A model generated the notes under the pieces. It had not been told where the DNA came from, made no database searches, and saw only the letters and a list, made by a program, of their open reading frames with translations. Source: GCA-002282575 sp964646525 (lineage in GTDB: Bacteria > Pseudomonadota > Gammaproteobacteria > Thiomicrospirales > Thiomicrospiraceae). From it: DNA of 19,563 nt. A program made the position numbers and the translations under genes. The stretch covers positions 1 through 19,563 of the forward strand of contig CAZYER010000029.1 of the NCBI GenBank assembly GCA_964646525.1. The letters are read 5' to 3'. Position 1 is the first letter of the stretch. Every line of letters starts with the position of its first letter. Of the stretch, positions 1 through 7,070 are shown one piece after another.

Positions 1-845
1 GACACATGATAAACAAAGGTCGGTGCTTGGCATTCTTGTTTGACTCTGCGCACAATATCTAAGTAAGGAATGCCAGGTTTGACCATCACCATATCAGCGC
101 CTTCGGCAAGGTCGATAGAAACTTCGGTAATGGCTTCATTGCTATTGGCAGGATCCATTTGGTAGGTTTTTTTGTCTGCTTTGCCTAGGTTGGCGGCACT
201 GCCCACCGCATCACGGAAAGGACCATAAAAAGCGGAAGCATATTTCGCCGAGTAGGCCATAATGCGCGTGTGAATAAAGCCCTGCTCTTCAAGTGCTAGG
301 CGAATTTCGGCAATGCGTCCGTCCATCATGTCGGAAGGGGCAATCACATCGGCTCCTGCTTGCGCGTGACAAAGTGCTTGTTTTACCAGTACTTCGCAGG
401 TTTCATCGTTCAGTACATAACCCTGTTCGTCAATAATGCCATCCTGACCATGACTGGTGTAAGGGTCAAGCGCAATATCAGTCATAATACCCAATTCTGG
501 CACAGCGGCTTTCAGCGCTTTAACCGCTCTCGGCACTAAGCCGTCGGGGTTGTAGGCTTCTTTCGCCGACAGGGATTTTTTGTCTTGATCGACGACAGGG
601 AAAATGGCCATCATCGGAATGCCCAAGACCACGGCTTGTTTGGCTTCTTCAATCAGCAGGTCTAAACTCAGCCGCTCTACCCCGGGCATCGAGGGAATGG
701 CTTCACGACGTTGTTCACCTTCCAACACAAATACCGGCCAAATCAGATCGTCACTGGTTAGCGTGTGTTCGCACATTAAGCGACGAGAAAAATCGTCTTT
801 ACGCATACGACGTGGACGGGTCAGGGGGTAATTGCGTGGAATCAT
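1..845 (-). CDS. hemB: Porphobilinogen synthase (delta-aminolevulinate dehydratase), 3'-truncated by window edge
   Basis: Condenses two 5-aminolevulinate molecules to porphobilinogen, an early step of haem synthesis in the cytoplasm. The reading frame opens at an ATG at 845-843, behind an AGAGAG ribosome site, and stays open to base 1, giving 281 codons; the family is about 330-340 residues, so roughly the last 55 are missing. The active-site Schiff-base lysine is K201 in YSAKYASAFYGPFR, and the second substrate lysine is K256 in MVMVKPG. The segment at 123-140 (DIALDPYTSHGQDGIIDE) carries D127, D135 and D139 where zinc-type enzymes have cysteines, so this is the magnesium-type, Pseudomonas-like class. 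A TATAAT lies at 890-885 on this strand, but I see no good -35 for it. Confidence 0.96.
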   Translation of the reverse strand, partial: MIPRNYPLTRPRRMRKDDFSRRLMCEHTLTSDDLIWPVFVLEGEQRREAIPSMPGVERLSLDLLIEEAKQAVVLGIPMMAIFPVVDQDKKSLSAKEAYNPDGLVPRAVKALKAAVPELGIMTDIALDPYTSHGQDGIIDEQGYVLNDETCEVLVKQALCHAQAGADVIAPSDMMDGRIAEIRLALEEQGFIHTRIMAYSAKYASAFYGPFRDAVGSAANLGKADKKTYQMDPANSNEAITEVSIDLAEGADMVMVKPGIPYLDIVRRVKQECQAPTFVYHV

Positions 846-918
846 TTTTCTCTCTTTTTAATAGAAGGGCGTATCAAATATTGTATTATAAGACGAAATA
901 ATGCTTTGGACGTGGTGG

Positions 919-1422
919 ATGTTAGATTTTCTCTTTTTTGATGCGACCCTAGCGCAACGATTTGCTCAACAAGCACAACAACTGGGCGGTGATGTGAAGG
1001 TGGAAACGATTGAGGCAGGTGAAGCAGGCGTGCAAGTGCGTGTACGTCAGGCGAGTTTATCTGAGTCTGCCATTAGTCAGTTAGATGAAGTTTATGATCA
1101 GCTCTTTTTTGTCGAGCAGGCAGAGTTGATTGAAGCTGGCGGGTCGGTTGCCGATGCCTGTGGCGTACAACTACAGCTGCGTTCGGGCGAATTCACCACG
1201 CTGATGATGCCACCAGAAGAGATGAACCGATTACTGTCGGTATTTTCACCCGAAGAGGTGCAAGCCTTGTTTGCTCGCATTGCTAATGCGGTTGAACATC
1301 CTGAGTGTAGGGTCTCAGTTGGTTGGATAAGTTATAATTATCTCAAGTCTTGTCATCTTGTCGAAGGATGTAAAGCTGAGATAAAAGAATTGTTGCGGTC
1401 TGATCAGGAGAGAATTGTATGA
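919..1422 (+). CDS. Conserved small protein of unknown function; 3' end probably replaced by IS sequence
   Basis: Function is unknown. It resembles, from memory, a short acidic protein family of gammaproteobacteria that starts MLxFxFFD and ends shortly after a segment like NRLLxxFSPEEVQALxxxIAxxVExP. Here that segment is at about residues 103-128. I chose the ATG at 919 because it gives this family start; an in-frame ATG at 901 would add six residues (MLWTWW), and neither site has a strong ribosome site. After the codons for EHPE (ending at 1305) the protein continues for 38 residues (CRVSVGWISYNY... to RIV) of different character: less acidic and with three cysteines. That tail coincides with a TGT-starting IS-like end at 1306. 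I infer a gene whose last codons were lost to an insertion, leaving a chimeric end; a natural C-terminus is the alternative. Confidence 0.6.
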   Translation: MLDFLFFDATLAQRFAQQAQQLGGDVKVETIEAGEAGVQVRVRQASLSESAISQLDEVYDQLFFVEQAELIEAGGSVADACGVQLQLRSGEFTTLMMPPEEMNRLLSVFSPEEVQALFARIANAVEHPECRVSVGWISYNYLKSCHLVEGCKAEIKELLRSDQERIV

Positions 1423-1523
1423 ACCTACACCCTAACGCACGAACAACACCAAAAATAAGAGCCGAAATTATTGAAACAGGAAATGATTCTTATCGATTCA
1501 AACATAGGAGAAAAAATACGTAA
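1306..1523 (+). mobile_element. Insertion-sequence remnant, IS481-like left end and transposase start
   Basis: A good ribosome site AGGAG (1406-1410) precedes an ATG at 1419 that overlaps the previous stop (ATGA). The frame encodes MNLHPNARTTPKIRAEII and then diverges, stopping at 1521-1523 after 34 residues. The opening resembles, from memory, IS481-family transposase starts of the form MNxHxNARxTPxxRxxI, just before the helix-turn-helix. Upstream, TGTAGGGTCTCAGTT at 1306 begins with the TGT typical of that family's inverted repeats, and at this point the host protein loses family character. No right end with a matching inverted repeat is visible, and no catalytic DDE region remains. I therefore read it as a decayed 5' fragment, not an active element. 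The family assignment rests on about 18 residues. Confidence 0.4.
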
Positions 1524-1587
1524 ATTAAAAAACGAGTTTTTAGGTTATGGGGTGGTCAAATTTGGATGCTGATTGACACACACCCAA

Positions 1588-3567
1588 TCACTTCACAAAC
1601 GGCCTGTAATCTGGCTCATAACTGCCACCTTGAGCAAAGGGCAATTCGGCATTTATTTCCGTTAGGCTATCCCCTGCACGATAGGTAACACTGGCGGGAT
1701 TATCTAATTCAACACTACGCTCACTAATCACTTCACCAAAGGCGTGCGGTTTGCCATCCAATTTTAGGGGTTGGTTTTCGGGCGCTCGCATGGCTTTAAA
1801 GGTATGGGGCGTTTGTGCAAACACATCTTTACCCTTGGTGAAACATTGTGTCACCACCACCTGACGGTAACGCGCAGCACCAGCCAAGGCATCCGCTTTG
1901 GGTGGATAAAACAAACCTGCATGAATATGACCTTCCTTGTTGAGATAATCACCTTTAGCCGTCAGCTCGCGCAACAGTTTTTGACGTAGCAAATTACTGT
2001 TTTTATAGCCTTGAACGCTTTGCATATCAATCGCAGGCCAATTGGCTGAGTAGCCTTTAGCTTGCGTGATGTGTTGATTGAGGAAAGCTTCCATCGCACT
2101 CGGCATTTGCCCGTACAAATTCGCGCCCACTACATGTTCTAAAAACAATCGATACTCACCAACACCTTTATCGCGATTATGCGGTTCGGCAAGGGTTGAC
2201 CCCTTAGTTTTGTCATAACCTAAATAAGTCATTTCTTGCCAGCCCATAGCATTGGGTAATTGACGCGGTAAAGACCAAGTCGAATCAACGGTACTACCGA
2301 CACCACTGGTAAAAGTCGGCATTTCGGTTTCACGTACACCCGAATGACAACCAATACATTGCATCATTTCTTCTTTGTGCTGAGGGCGTAAATCACCATT
2401 GGCATCTTCGATAAACCCCACCAAATACCAACCCGCACCATTATCGACCCAACCCTGAGCATCACTGCCCATAATGGCGGTGGGTTCAGCGCCAGCCGTC
2501 GGGCGTTGACCATTGGGATTATAGTCTTCCCATTTAATCATGTAACGTACTTCTTTCACGCGTTGGCTGCGTGTGCCAGGAAAACGGCTGACACTGGCAT
2601 CACGACCGTCGGCATCCATATCGACATAATGCAGAGGGTGGGCAAATTCAGTACCGACGGGATAAACGCCCTTTTGCACGGCAATCGACTTGGCTTTGCC
2701 TAAATAAGTTTTTGCGTCTTGTTCTGTTAGCCTGTCTTGTACCGCTTTCGCCAATAAATCGAGATTTTGCGCATAAAGTGCGGTGTCAAACTTGCCTTGT
2801 TCATTTTGCATAAAAGCGACGGGCAAACGAATATAAATGCCCGAAACCGAACCCGTTTGTGGGCTAAAAATGCCATAAGGCATGAAATTGATCGCACGCC
2901 ATCCCGTCATCACCCCCTGTTGGTCTTTATAAAAGCCCGCTTCAGCTCGTTGACTGCGCACAAAGCCATCGGCTTGTGCCGGTAAGTCGGCGGGATTTAA
3001 CGCAGGCAATAAACGGAATGGTGATTCTCCACCTGCATCCCAATAAGCATCTTGCTTCGGACGCTTGGTGTAGGCTTTGCTCCAATTATCCTGACGCAAA
3101 TAAGCTTGCATATCCCAGGTATTGGTGTCGATGCCCAAACTAGCCACATGCGCCGCTAATTTTTCGGGGTAAAGGGTATTTTCCCAGCGATTAATGGTCG
3201 CTAACGGGGTAGTATTGTCATAAGGCGCAAAGCTGTATTCGAGTTGAAAGTTACCAATGTCGGCAAAAGCGCCTGCTTGTGGGTTGTTATTGCCCATGCC
3301 CGTTTTCCACACGCCATTGGTGTGGCAGAACAGGCAGGCATTTTGTGTACCGCTCGCCGTTTCAATGTAACACTGGGCAGGGACTTGCGCGTAAGGGTTG
3401 CTAAAGTGGGAAGGCGGTGTCATGTCACCTACTAAAGGCATTACAACCGACGCCAAATTGGCTGCTTTTTCAGGCCTTAGCCCATCGGTATAAATAAGAT
3501 AAGCCATCACCGCTAGGGTGATAATGCCCGCTCGAATAGCGGAACGTTTAAGAATTTCACGATTCAT
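1588..3567 (-). CDS. Large membrane-anchored di-heme c-type cytochrome, function unknown
   Basis: A 659-residue protein with an uncleaved-looking N-terminal anchor (residues about 11-26, IRAGIITLAVMAYLIY), so most of it should lie in the periplasm tethered to the inner membrane. Two CxxCH haem-binding motifs are present: CLFCH at 78-82 and CIGCH at 404-408, more than 300 residues apart, implying two cytochrome-like lobes. Two further cysteines (C66, C575) are not in haem motifs. I recognise no catalytic domain. An AAGGAG site five bases before the ATG supports this start. It follows the PhoX-like gene by only 18 bases and must share its promoter, which carries a PhoB box, so phosphate-starvation control is inferred. 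The product could pass electrons to or from a periplasmic oxidoreductase, or be a haem enzyme itself; neither is shown by the sequence. hemB and hemF lie on either side but are not obviously in the same operon. Confidence 0.88.
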   Translation of the reverse strand: MNREILKRSAIRAGIITLAVMAYLIYTDGLRPEKAANLASVVMPLVGDMTPPSHFSNPYAQVPAQCYIETASGTQNACLFCHTNGVWKTGMGNNNPQAGAFADIGNFQLEYSFAPYDNTTPLATINRWENTLYPEKLAAHVASLGIDTNTWDMQAYLRQDNWSKAYTKRPKQDAYWDAGGESPFRLLPALNPADLPAQADGFVRSQRAEAGFYKDQQGVMTGWRAINFMPYGIFSPQTGSVSGIYIRLPVAFMQNEQGKFDTALYAQNLDLLAKAVQDRLTEQDAKTYLGKAKSIAVQKGVYPVGTEFAHPLHYVDMDADGRDASVSRFPGTRSQRVKEVRYMIKWEDYNPNGQRPTAGAEPTAIMGSDAQGWVDNGAGWYLVGFIEDANGDLRPQHKEEMMQCIGCHSGVRETEMPTFTSGVGSTVDSTWSLPRQLPNAMGWQEMTYLGYDKTKGSTLAEPHNRDKGVGEYRLFLEHVVGANLYGQMPSAMEAFLNQHITQAKGYSANWPAIDMQSVQGYKNSNLLRQKLLRELTAKGDYLNKEGHIHAGLFYPPKADALAGAARYRQVVVTQCFTKGKDVFAQTPHTFKAMRAPENQPLKLDGKPHAFGEVISERSVELDNPASVTYRAGDSLTEINAELPFAQGGSYEPDYRPFVK

Positions 3568-3585
3568 CTGAACTCCTTAACGGGC

Positions 3586-5433
3586 TTACTTGATCGCCGG
3601 CAAACCACCAATATAACCAATGTTAGCATCGAACTTATCAATTTTAGCCAATGATTCAGCCACAACCGCACTATCAGTGGAAGCAGGCTTCCAATCACCA
3701 TGATGTTGAGAGTTGCTCATGATATAAGCATAGCCATTGATATTATCGACAACTTGCAAGCCTGTTGCTTCCGCACCAACTGGCACACTTAAAATACGTG
3801 TCAGATTTTTGGTATCCACATTGTAAGCCCAAACGAAGTTATTAACATGCGTAGCTGAGTCTTCACCAATAAACAAAGTGCGCATAGCTTCTGAAAAGAA
3901 GACATTATCGGTATTCGCAATCTTGTTTGGATTTGCCGTGTTACCTAAGGCATCACGCATAATATCTTCGCCCAACAAAGCTGGTTCAACAAACATGCGT
4001 GTCGCAACGTAATCTGATGCAATGTCATTACCTGATATGTCTTTTTGACCAGATTTAGCCTCTAAGGTGAAGGTCGCACCTGCGCTAATTTTGGGTAATT
4101 GAATGTGATCCGTTGGCGCAGCTGGATTAGCTAACATACCACCATCTAAGTAAGAAATTGCCATATAGAGTTTCTTATCTTTGGCGTTGACAGCAATCCC
4201 TTCCATTTTATTGAACTCAACTGTTGCCCCCAAAAGCGCCGCTGTACGACGAGACTCTAAAAAAGCAGCAGCCGTTTCCATACCTGGCTTAATCGTTAAA
4301 CACTCATCGGCTGAAGAACCCGCTCGAATGCGTGTGCCACCAGAGGTACATTGACCATTTTCAACAGGGTAGTTATTAAAAATCGTATCGAAAGTATTAG
4401 CATCCGCTAGTGCTTTAATTTGTGCATTAGAACGACTTTCGCCCAATTTAATCCAAGTTAAATTGCCTTCACCACCCTTTTCAGCACTCACTTGCGTCCA
4501 CTTAGCGGCATACAAACTACCGCCTTTGCTTAAGTCTCCCGATACCTTAGCGACAAACATGAAGATAGCCACGTTAGAACCGTCATCACCAAAGTAAACG
4601 GTTTTACCATCGGGCATCACCTTACCCATTTCCCAAGTACCACGGCCTAACCCATAATGCTTGGTAGGGGTTGCTTTGCCATCTTTACCAACCACAACTT
4701 CGGTTAAATAACCATACTGGTAAGGGCTAGCGTTAGCATTGCCATAAACCTTTTTCATCACCTCAACACCGCTTAATGTCTTAGCAAAGCCTTTTTTTGC
4801 ATCCTGATTCAGCGGGTTGTACTGTAAATCATAGTCTTCTTCAGAGCCCAAATGGGTATTCCAAGGGGTTTGCGAACCAAAACAGGGAATCCACAAACCA
4901 CCGACACTAGAAAAGTTGATCGCTTCTTGACCTGTTGCCTTAAGCTTACCCGTTTTCGCATCTTGCTTGACTTGCGTTAACGTCATGCTCATCGGTTGAC
5001 GTGTCTTGACGCGAGAGCCATCACTATTGAGCCAATCGTACTCATAGTGCGTCACCAAATAGAGCTTACCCTCTATATTCAACAAGCTATTGGCATCGGG
5101 TGTTTCAGCAATAACAGGTTGACCTAAATGGTCTGTTAAGGGTTGCATCTGAGCATTAAACAACTGACCTGCCGCATAACGACCTATCTTGTCTTTCACG
5201 CCGAATAATTTGTGATAAGTTAACGGGAAATCTTTTGTTGTACCGTCAGCGTAAGTCACTGTCGCTATCGAAGTGGTATAGGTGATGGCCATTTGTTCAA
5301 CGGTAACTGGAGCGGGGGTTTCACTAAATGAAACAGCAACGACCGAGGCTTCAGTAGCAGAAGCTACTGAAGCAAACACCCCGCAAACAAAGGCAATCAG
5401 TAAAGATAAAGGGCGTTTCATAACAAGCGACAT
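3586..5433 (-). CDS. Secreted PhoX/DUF839-family protein (putative alkaline phosphatase-like)
   Basis: PhoX enzymes are periplasmic or secreted phosphomonoesterases that use iron and calcium. This 615-residue protein has a Sec-type signal peptide (KRP, hydrophobic stretch at about 9-22, likely cut after ASA near residue 26). Family landmarks follow in order: C184 in IPCFGSQTPWNTHLGSEE with E198/E199; GRGTWEMGKVMPDGKTVYFGDD around 264-284 with E268 and D283/D284; FNKMEGIAV around 407-415; LFIGED around 520-525; and PVGAEATGL then SQHHGD at 551-580. These positions match the usual PhoX blocks, but the ligand roles are inferred. Unlike typical PhoX proteins there is no twin-arginine motif. The ATG at 5433 sits behind GGGAAG; an internal ATG four codons on is also possible. 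It is first in an operon with the di-heme cytochrome, under a predicted PhoB-dependent promoter. Confidence 0.85.
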   Translation of the reverse strand: MSLVMKRPLSLLIAFVCGVFASVASATEASVVAVSFSETPAPVTVEQMAITYTTSIATVTYADGTTKDFPLTYHKLFGVKDKIGRYAAGQLFNAQMQPLTDHLGQPVIAETPDANSLLNIEGKLYLVTHYEYDWLNSDGSRVKTRQPMSMTLTQVKQDAKTGKLKATGQEAINFSSVGGLWIPCFGSQTPWNTHLGSEEDYDLQYNPLNQDAKKGFAKTLSGVEVMKKVYGNANASPYQYGYLTEVVVGKDGKATPTKHYGLGRGTWEMGKVMPDGKTVYFGDDGSNVAIFMFVAKVSGDLSKGGSLYAAKWTQVSAEKGGEGNLTWIKLGESRSNAQIKALADANTFDTIFNNYPVENGQCTSGGTRIRAGSSADECLTIKPGMETAAAFLESRRTAALLGATVEFNKMEGIAVNAKDKKLYMAISYLDGGMLANPAAPTDHIQLPKISAGATFTLEAKSGQKDISGNDIASDYVATRMFVEPALLGEDIMRDALGNTANPNKIANTDNVFFSEAMRTLFIGEDSATHVNNFVWAYNVDTKNLTRILSVPVGAEATGLQVVDNINGYAYIMSNSQHHGDWKPASTDSAVVAESLAKIDKFDANIGYIGGLPAIK

Positions 5434-5462
5434 AATGACTTCCCGAAAAGGTAAATGTCACT

Positions 5463-5496
5463 AGCATAAAACATCCTCATGACAGTCAGATGACAA
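5463..5496 (-). promoter_or_regulatory. PhoB (Pho) box with -10 element upstream of the phoX-cytochrome operon
   Basis: Read on the minus strand, TTGTCAT (5496-5490) and CTGTCAT (5485-5479) form a direct repeat separated by four bases (CTGA). This is the 11-base periodicity of the PhoB consensus CTGTCAT-N4-CTGTCAT, with only one of the 14 half-site bases differing. Ten bases further on lies TATGCT (5468-5463), a plausible -10 at the spacing known from PhoB-activated promoters, where the box replaces the -35. The site sits six bases past the end of hemF and 29 bases before the phoX ATG. Phosphate-starvation activation is inferred. Confidence 0.75.
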
Positions 5497-5501
5497 AGAA
5501 C

Positions 5502-6416
5502 TTAGCCAAACAACCAATCTCTTGGTTTCAAATAATCAGTCAAGCGCGCTTCAGCACTACCTGCTTCAGGCGTGTAATTGTATTTCCACGTCACCAAAGG
5601 CGGCAATGACATTAAAATCGATTCGGTACGACCGCCTGTTTGCAAGCCAAACAAGGTGCCACGGTCGAACACTAGGTTAAACTCGACATAACGCCCACGA
5701 CGATACAGCTGAAAGTCTTTTTCACGTTCGCCGTAAGGCGTGTCTTTTCGTTTCGCCAAAATGGGCGCATAAGCATCAATATAGGCATTGCCGACTGATT
5801 GTGTTAAGCCGAAACAATGTTCAAAACGACCCGCATTTAAGTCGTCGAAAAACAAACCACCGACACCCCGTGTTTCACCACGATGTTTGAGATAAAAGTA
5901 TTCATCGCACCATTTCTTATAGTCGGCATAAACCTGCTCACCAAAGGGATCACAAGCCGCTTTTGCCGCTTGGTGCCAATGCACAATATCCTCATCGAAG
6001 GGATAATAGGGCGTTAGGTCGAAACCACCGCCAAACCACCAAATGGGGGCTTGACCATCGGCTTCGGCAATGAAAAAACGCACATTGGCATGAGACGTCG
6101 GCGCATAAGGGTTGCGAGGATGAATGACCAAACTCACCCCCATGGCATTAAAGCGTCTACCTGCCAACTCTGGACGATGTGCCGTGGCTGAGGCGGGCAT
6201 AGCATCGCCATACACATGTGAAAAATTCACACCGCCTTTTTCAATGACAGAACCACCCTCCATCACCCGTGTACGACCACCACCGCCAGCATCGCGCTGC
6301 CAATTGTCTTCGATGAACTTTCCGCCATCAATGGCTTCTAATCCCACACAGATATTATCTTGCAATGAAAGCAGCCAGGCTTTAACGGCTGCGAGTTGTT
6401 GTTGTGCATCACCCAT
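5502..6416 (-). CDS. hemF: Oxygen-dependent coproporphyrinogen III oxidase
   Basis: Converts coproporphyrinogen III to protoporphyrinogen IX by oxidative decarboxylation of two propionates, using O2, in the cytoplasm. The 304-residue length matches the family (about 300). Clear signatures are GGRTRVMEGGSVIEKGGVNF at 46-65, HPRNPYAPTSHANVRFF at 99-115, WWFGGGFDLTPYYP at 126-139 and GVGGLFFDDL at 184-193. The ATG at 6416 shares its first base with the stop of the upstream 31-codon gene (TAATG) and has no good ribosome site of its own, so translational coupling is likely. It is the last gene of the packed tsaC-hemF operon. I see no terminator between it and the phoX promoter. Confidence 0.97.
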   Translation of the reverse strand: MGDAQQQLAAVKAWLLSLQDNICVGLEAIDGGKFIEDNWQRDAGGGGRTRVMEGGSVIEKGGVNFSHVYGDAMPASATAHRPELAGRRFNAMGVSLVIHPRNPYAPTSHANVRFFIAEADGQAPIWWFGGGFDLTPYYPFDEDIVHWHQAAKAACDPFGEQVYADYKKWCDEYFYLKHRGETRGVGGLFFDDLNAGRFEHCFGLTQSVGNAYIDAYAPILAKRKDTPYGEREKDFQLYRRGRYVEFNLVFDRGTLFGLQTGGRTESILMSLPPLVTWKYNYTPEAGSAEARLTDYLKPRDWLFG

Positions 6417-6511
6417 TATTTAGAACCATGTAAATACATATGAACAACTGAAGCAATCAATGCCCCTATTAACAACAACATGGCAATAATGTGCATGGTA
6501 TCTATGTCCAT
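6416..6511 (-). CDS. 31-residue single-span membrane protein, unknown function
   Basis: A very short gene between the 73-residue membrane protein and hemF. Its ATG (6511-6509) shares one base with the upstream stop (TAATG), and its TAA (6418-6416) shares one base with the hemF ATG (TAATG again). It encodes a charged start (MDIDTMH), a hydrophobic run of about 16 residues (residues 8-23, rich in I, L, A and V) and a short tail ending HMYLHGSK, so one membrane span is predicted. An AGAG precedes the start at a usable distance. The double one-base overlap argues that it is translated and coupled to its neighbours. I do not recognise a named family; a role linked to hemF is a guess from position only. 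Confidence 0.65.
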   Translation of the reverse strand: MDIDTMHIIAMLLLIGALIASVVHMYLHGSK

Positions 6512-6732
6512 TATAGTTTCTCTAACTTGTCTAATAATTTGAAAATCTTAGCTTGAATATACAACCAAGCAATAACCAGAATGACAATTGCTACCAGTGC
6601 CAGCCCTGATTTTACATCTTGTTGATCGTACAATACATACCAACCGACCAATGCAAACAGCACCGCTATCATTAATGACCAAGCTGTTTTGTAAAAGCCG
6701 ATTTCTTCCTTAACTCTATCGGTTTCAGACAT
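6511..6732 (-). CDS. Small two-span inner-membrane protein, unknown function
   Basis: A 73-residue protein with a charged N-terminus (MSETDRVKEEIGFYK), two hydrophobic segments at about 18-35 and 42-60 and a charged, coiled-looking tail (KIFKLLDKLEKL). Both ends probably face the cytoplasm, judging by charge. Short proteins with an opening like this and two spans occur in several gammaproteobacteria, but I know no function. It starts three bases after the stop of the DUF4156 lipoprotein and has no strong ribosome site, which suggests coupled translation. Its stop overlaps the start of the 31-codon gene by one base. Confidence 0.75.
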   Translation of the reverse strand: MSETDRVKEEIGFYKTAWSLMIAVLFALVGWYVLYDQQDVKSGLALVAIVILVIAWLYIQAKIFKLLDKLEKL

Positions 6733-6735
6733 AGC

Positions 6736-7053
6736 TTAACGACGACACTTATAAACACCGAAACGCTGCTTCCCATCGCTCAACCGTTCTTCACGCACAA
6801 TCGTATCGCCACCGACATCAGGCGCACTATTACGCGCTAGAATAATCAGTTCCGCATCAATTTTTTCTTGACTACGGTCAATGCCCACCACACTGTCTTT
6901 TACTGACACGACGGTAGATCCTTTACGCTCGCAATTGCCCGTAATATCGTAAATGGTGACCAAGCGCACACTTTCACCTTTTTCACTGACATTCACAAAT
7001 GAACAACCCGAAACTAAACTCGCTAATAAAGCAACTAAAAATACTTTTTTCAT
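6736..7053 (-). CDS. DUF4156-family lipoprotein
   Basis: A 105-residue putative lipoprotein. The signal peptide MKKVFLVALLASLVSGC ends in a lipobox with the lipidated cysteine at residue 17; the following residue is Ser, so outer-membrane targeting is expected. The mature part has the DUF4156 pattern: V-x-V-x-E at the start, a conserved cysteine (C41) after DITGN, the segment ELIILARNSAPDVGGDTIV and a closing FGVYKC. The second and third cysteines could form a disulfide. No biochemical role is known for the family. It starts 17 bases after uppP with an AGGGG ribosome site and belongs to the same operon. Confidence 0.85.
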   Translation of the reverse strand: MKKVFLVALLASLVSGCSFVNVSEKGESVRLVTIYDITGNCERKGSTVVSVKDSVVGIDRSQEKIDAELIILARNSAPDVGGDTIVREERLSDGKQRFGVYKCRR

Positions 7054-7070
7054 GACAGACCCCTAGTGAA

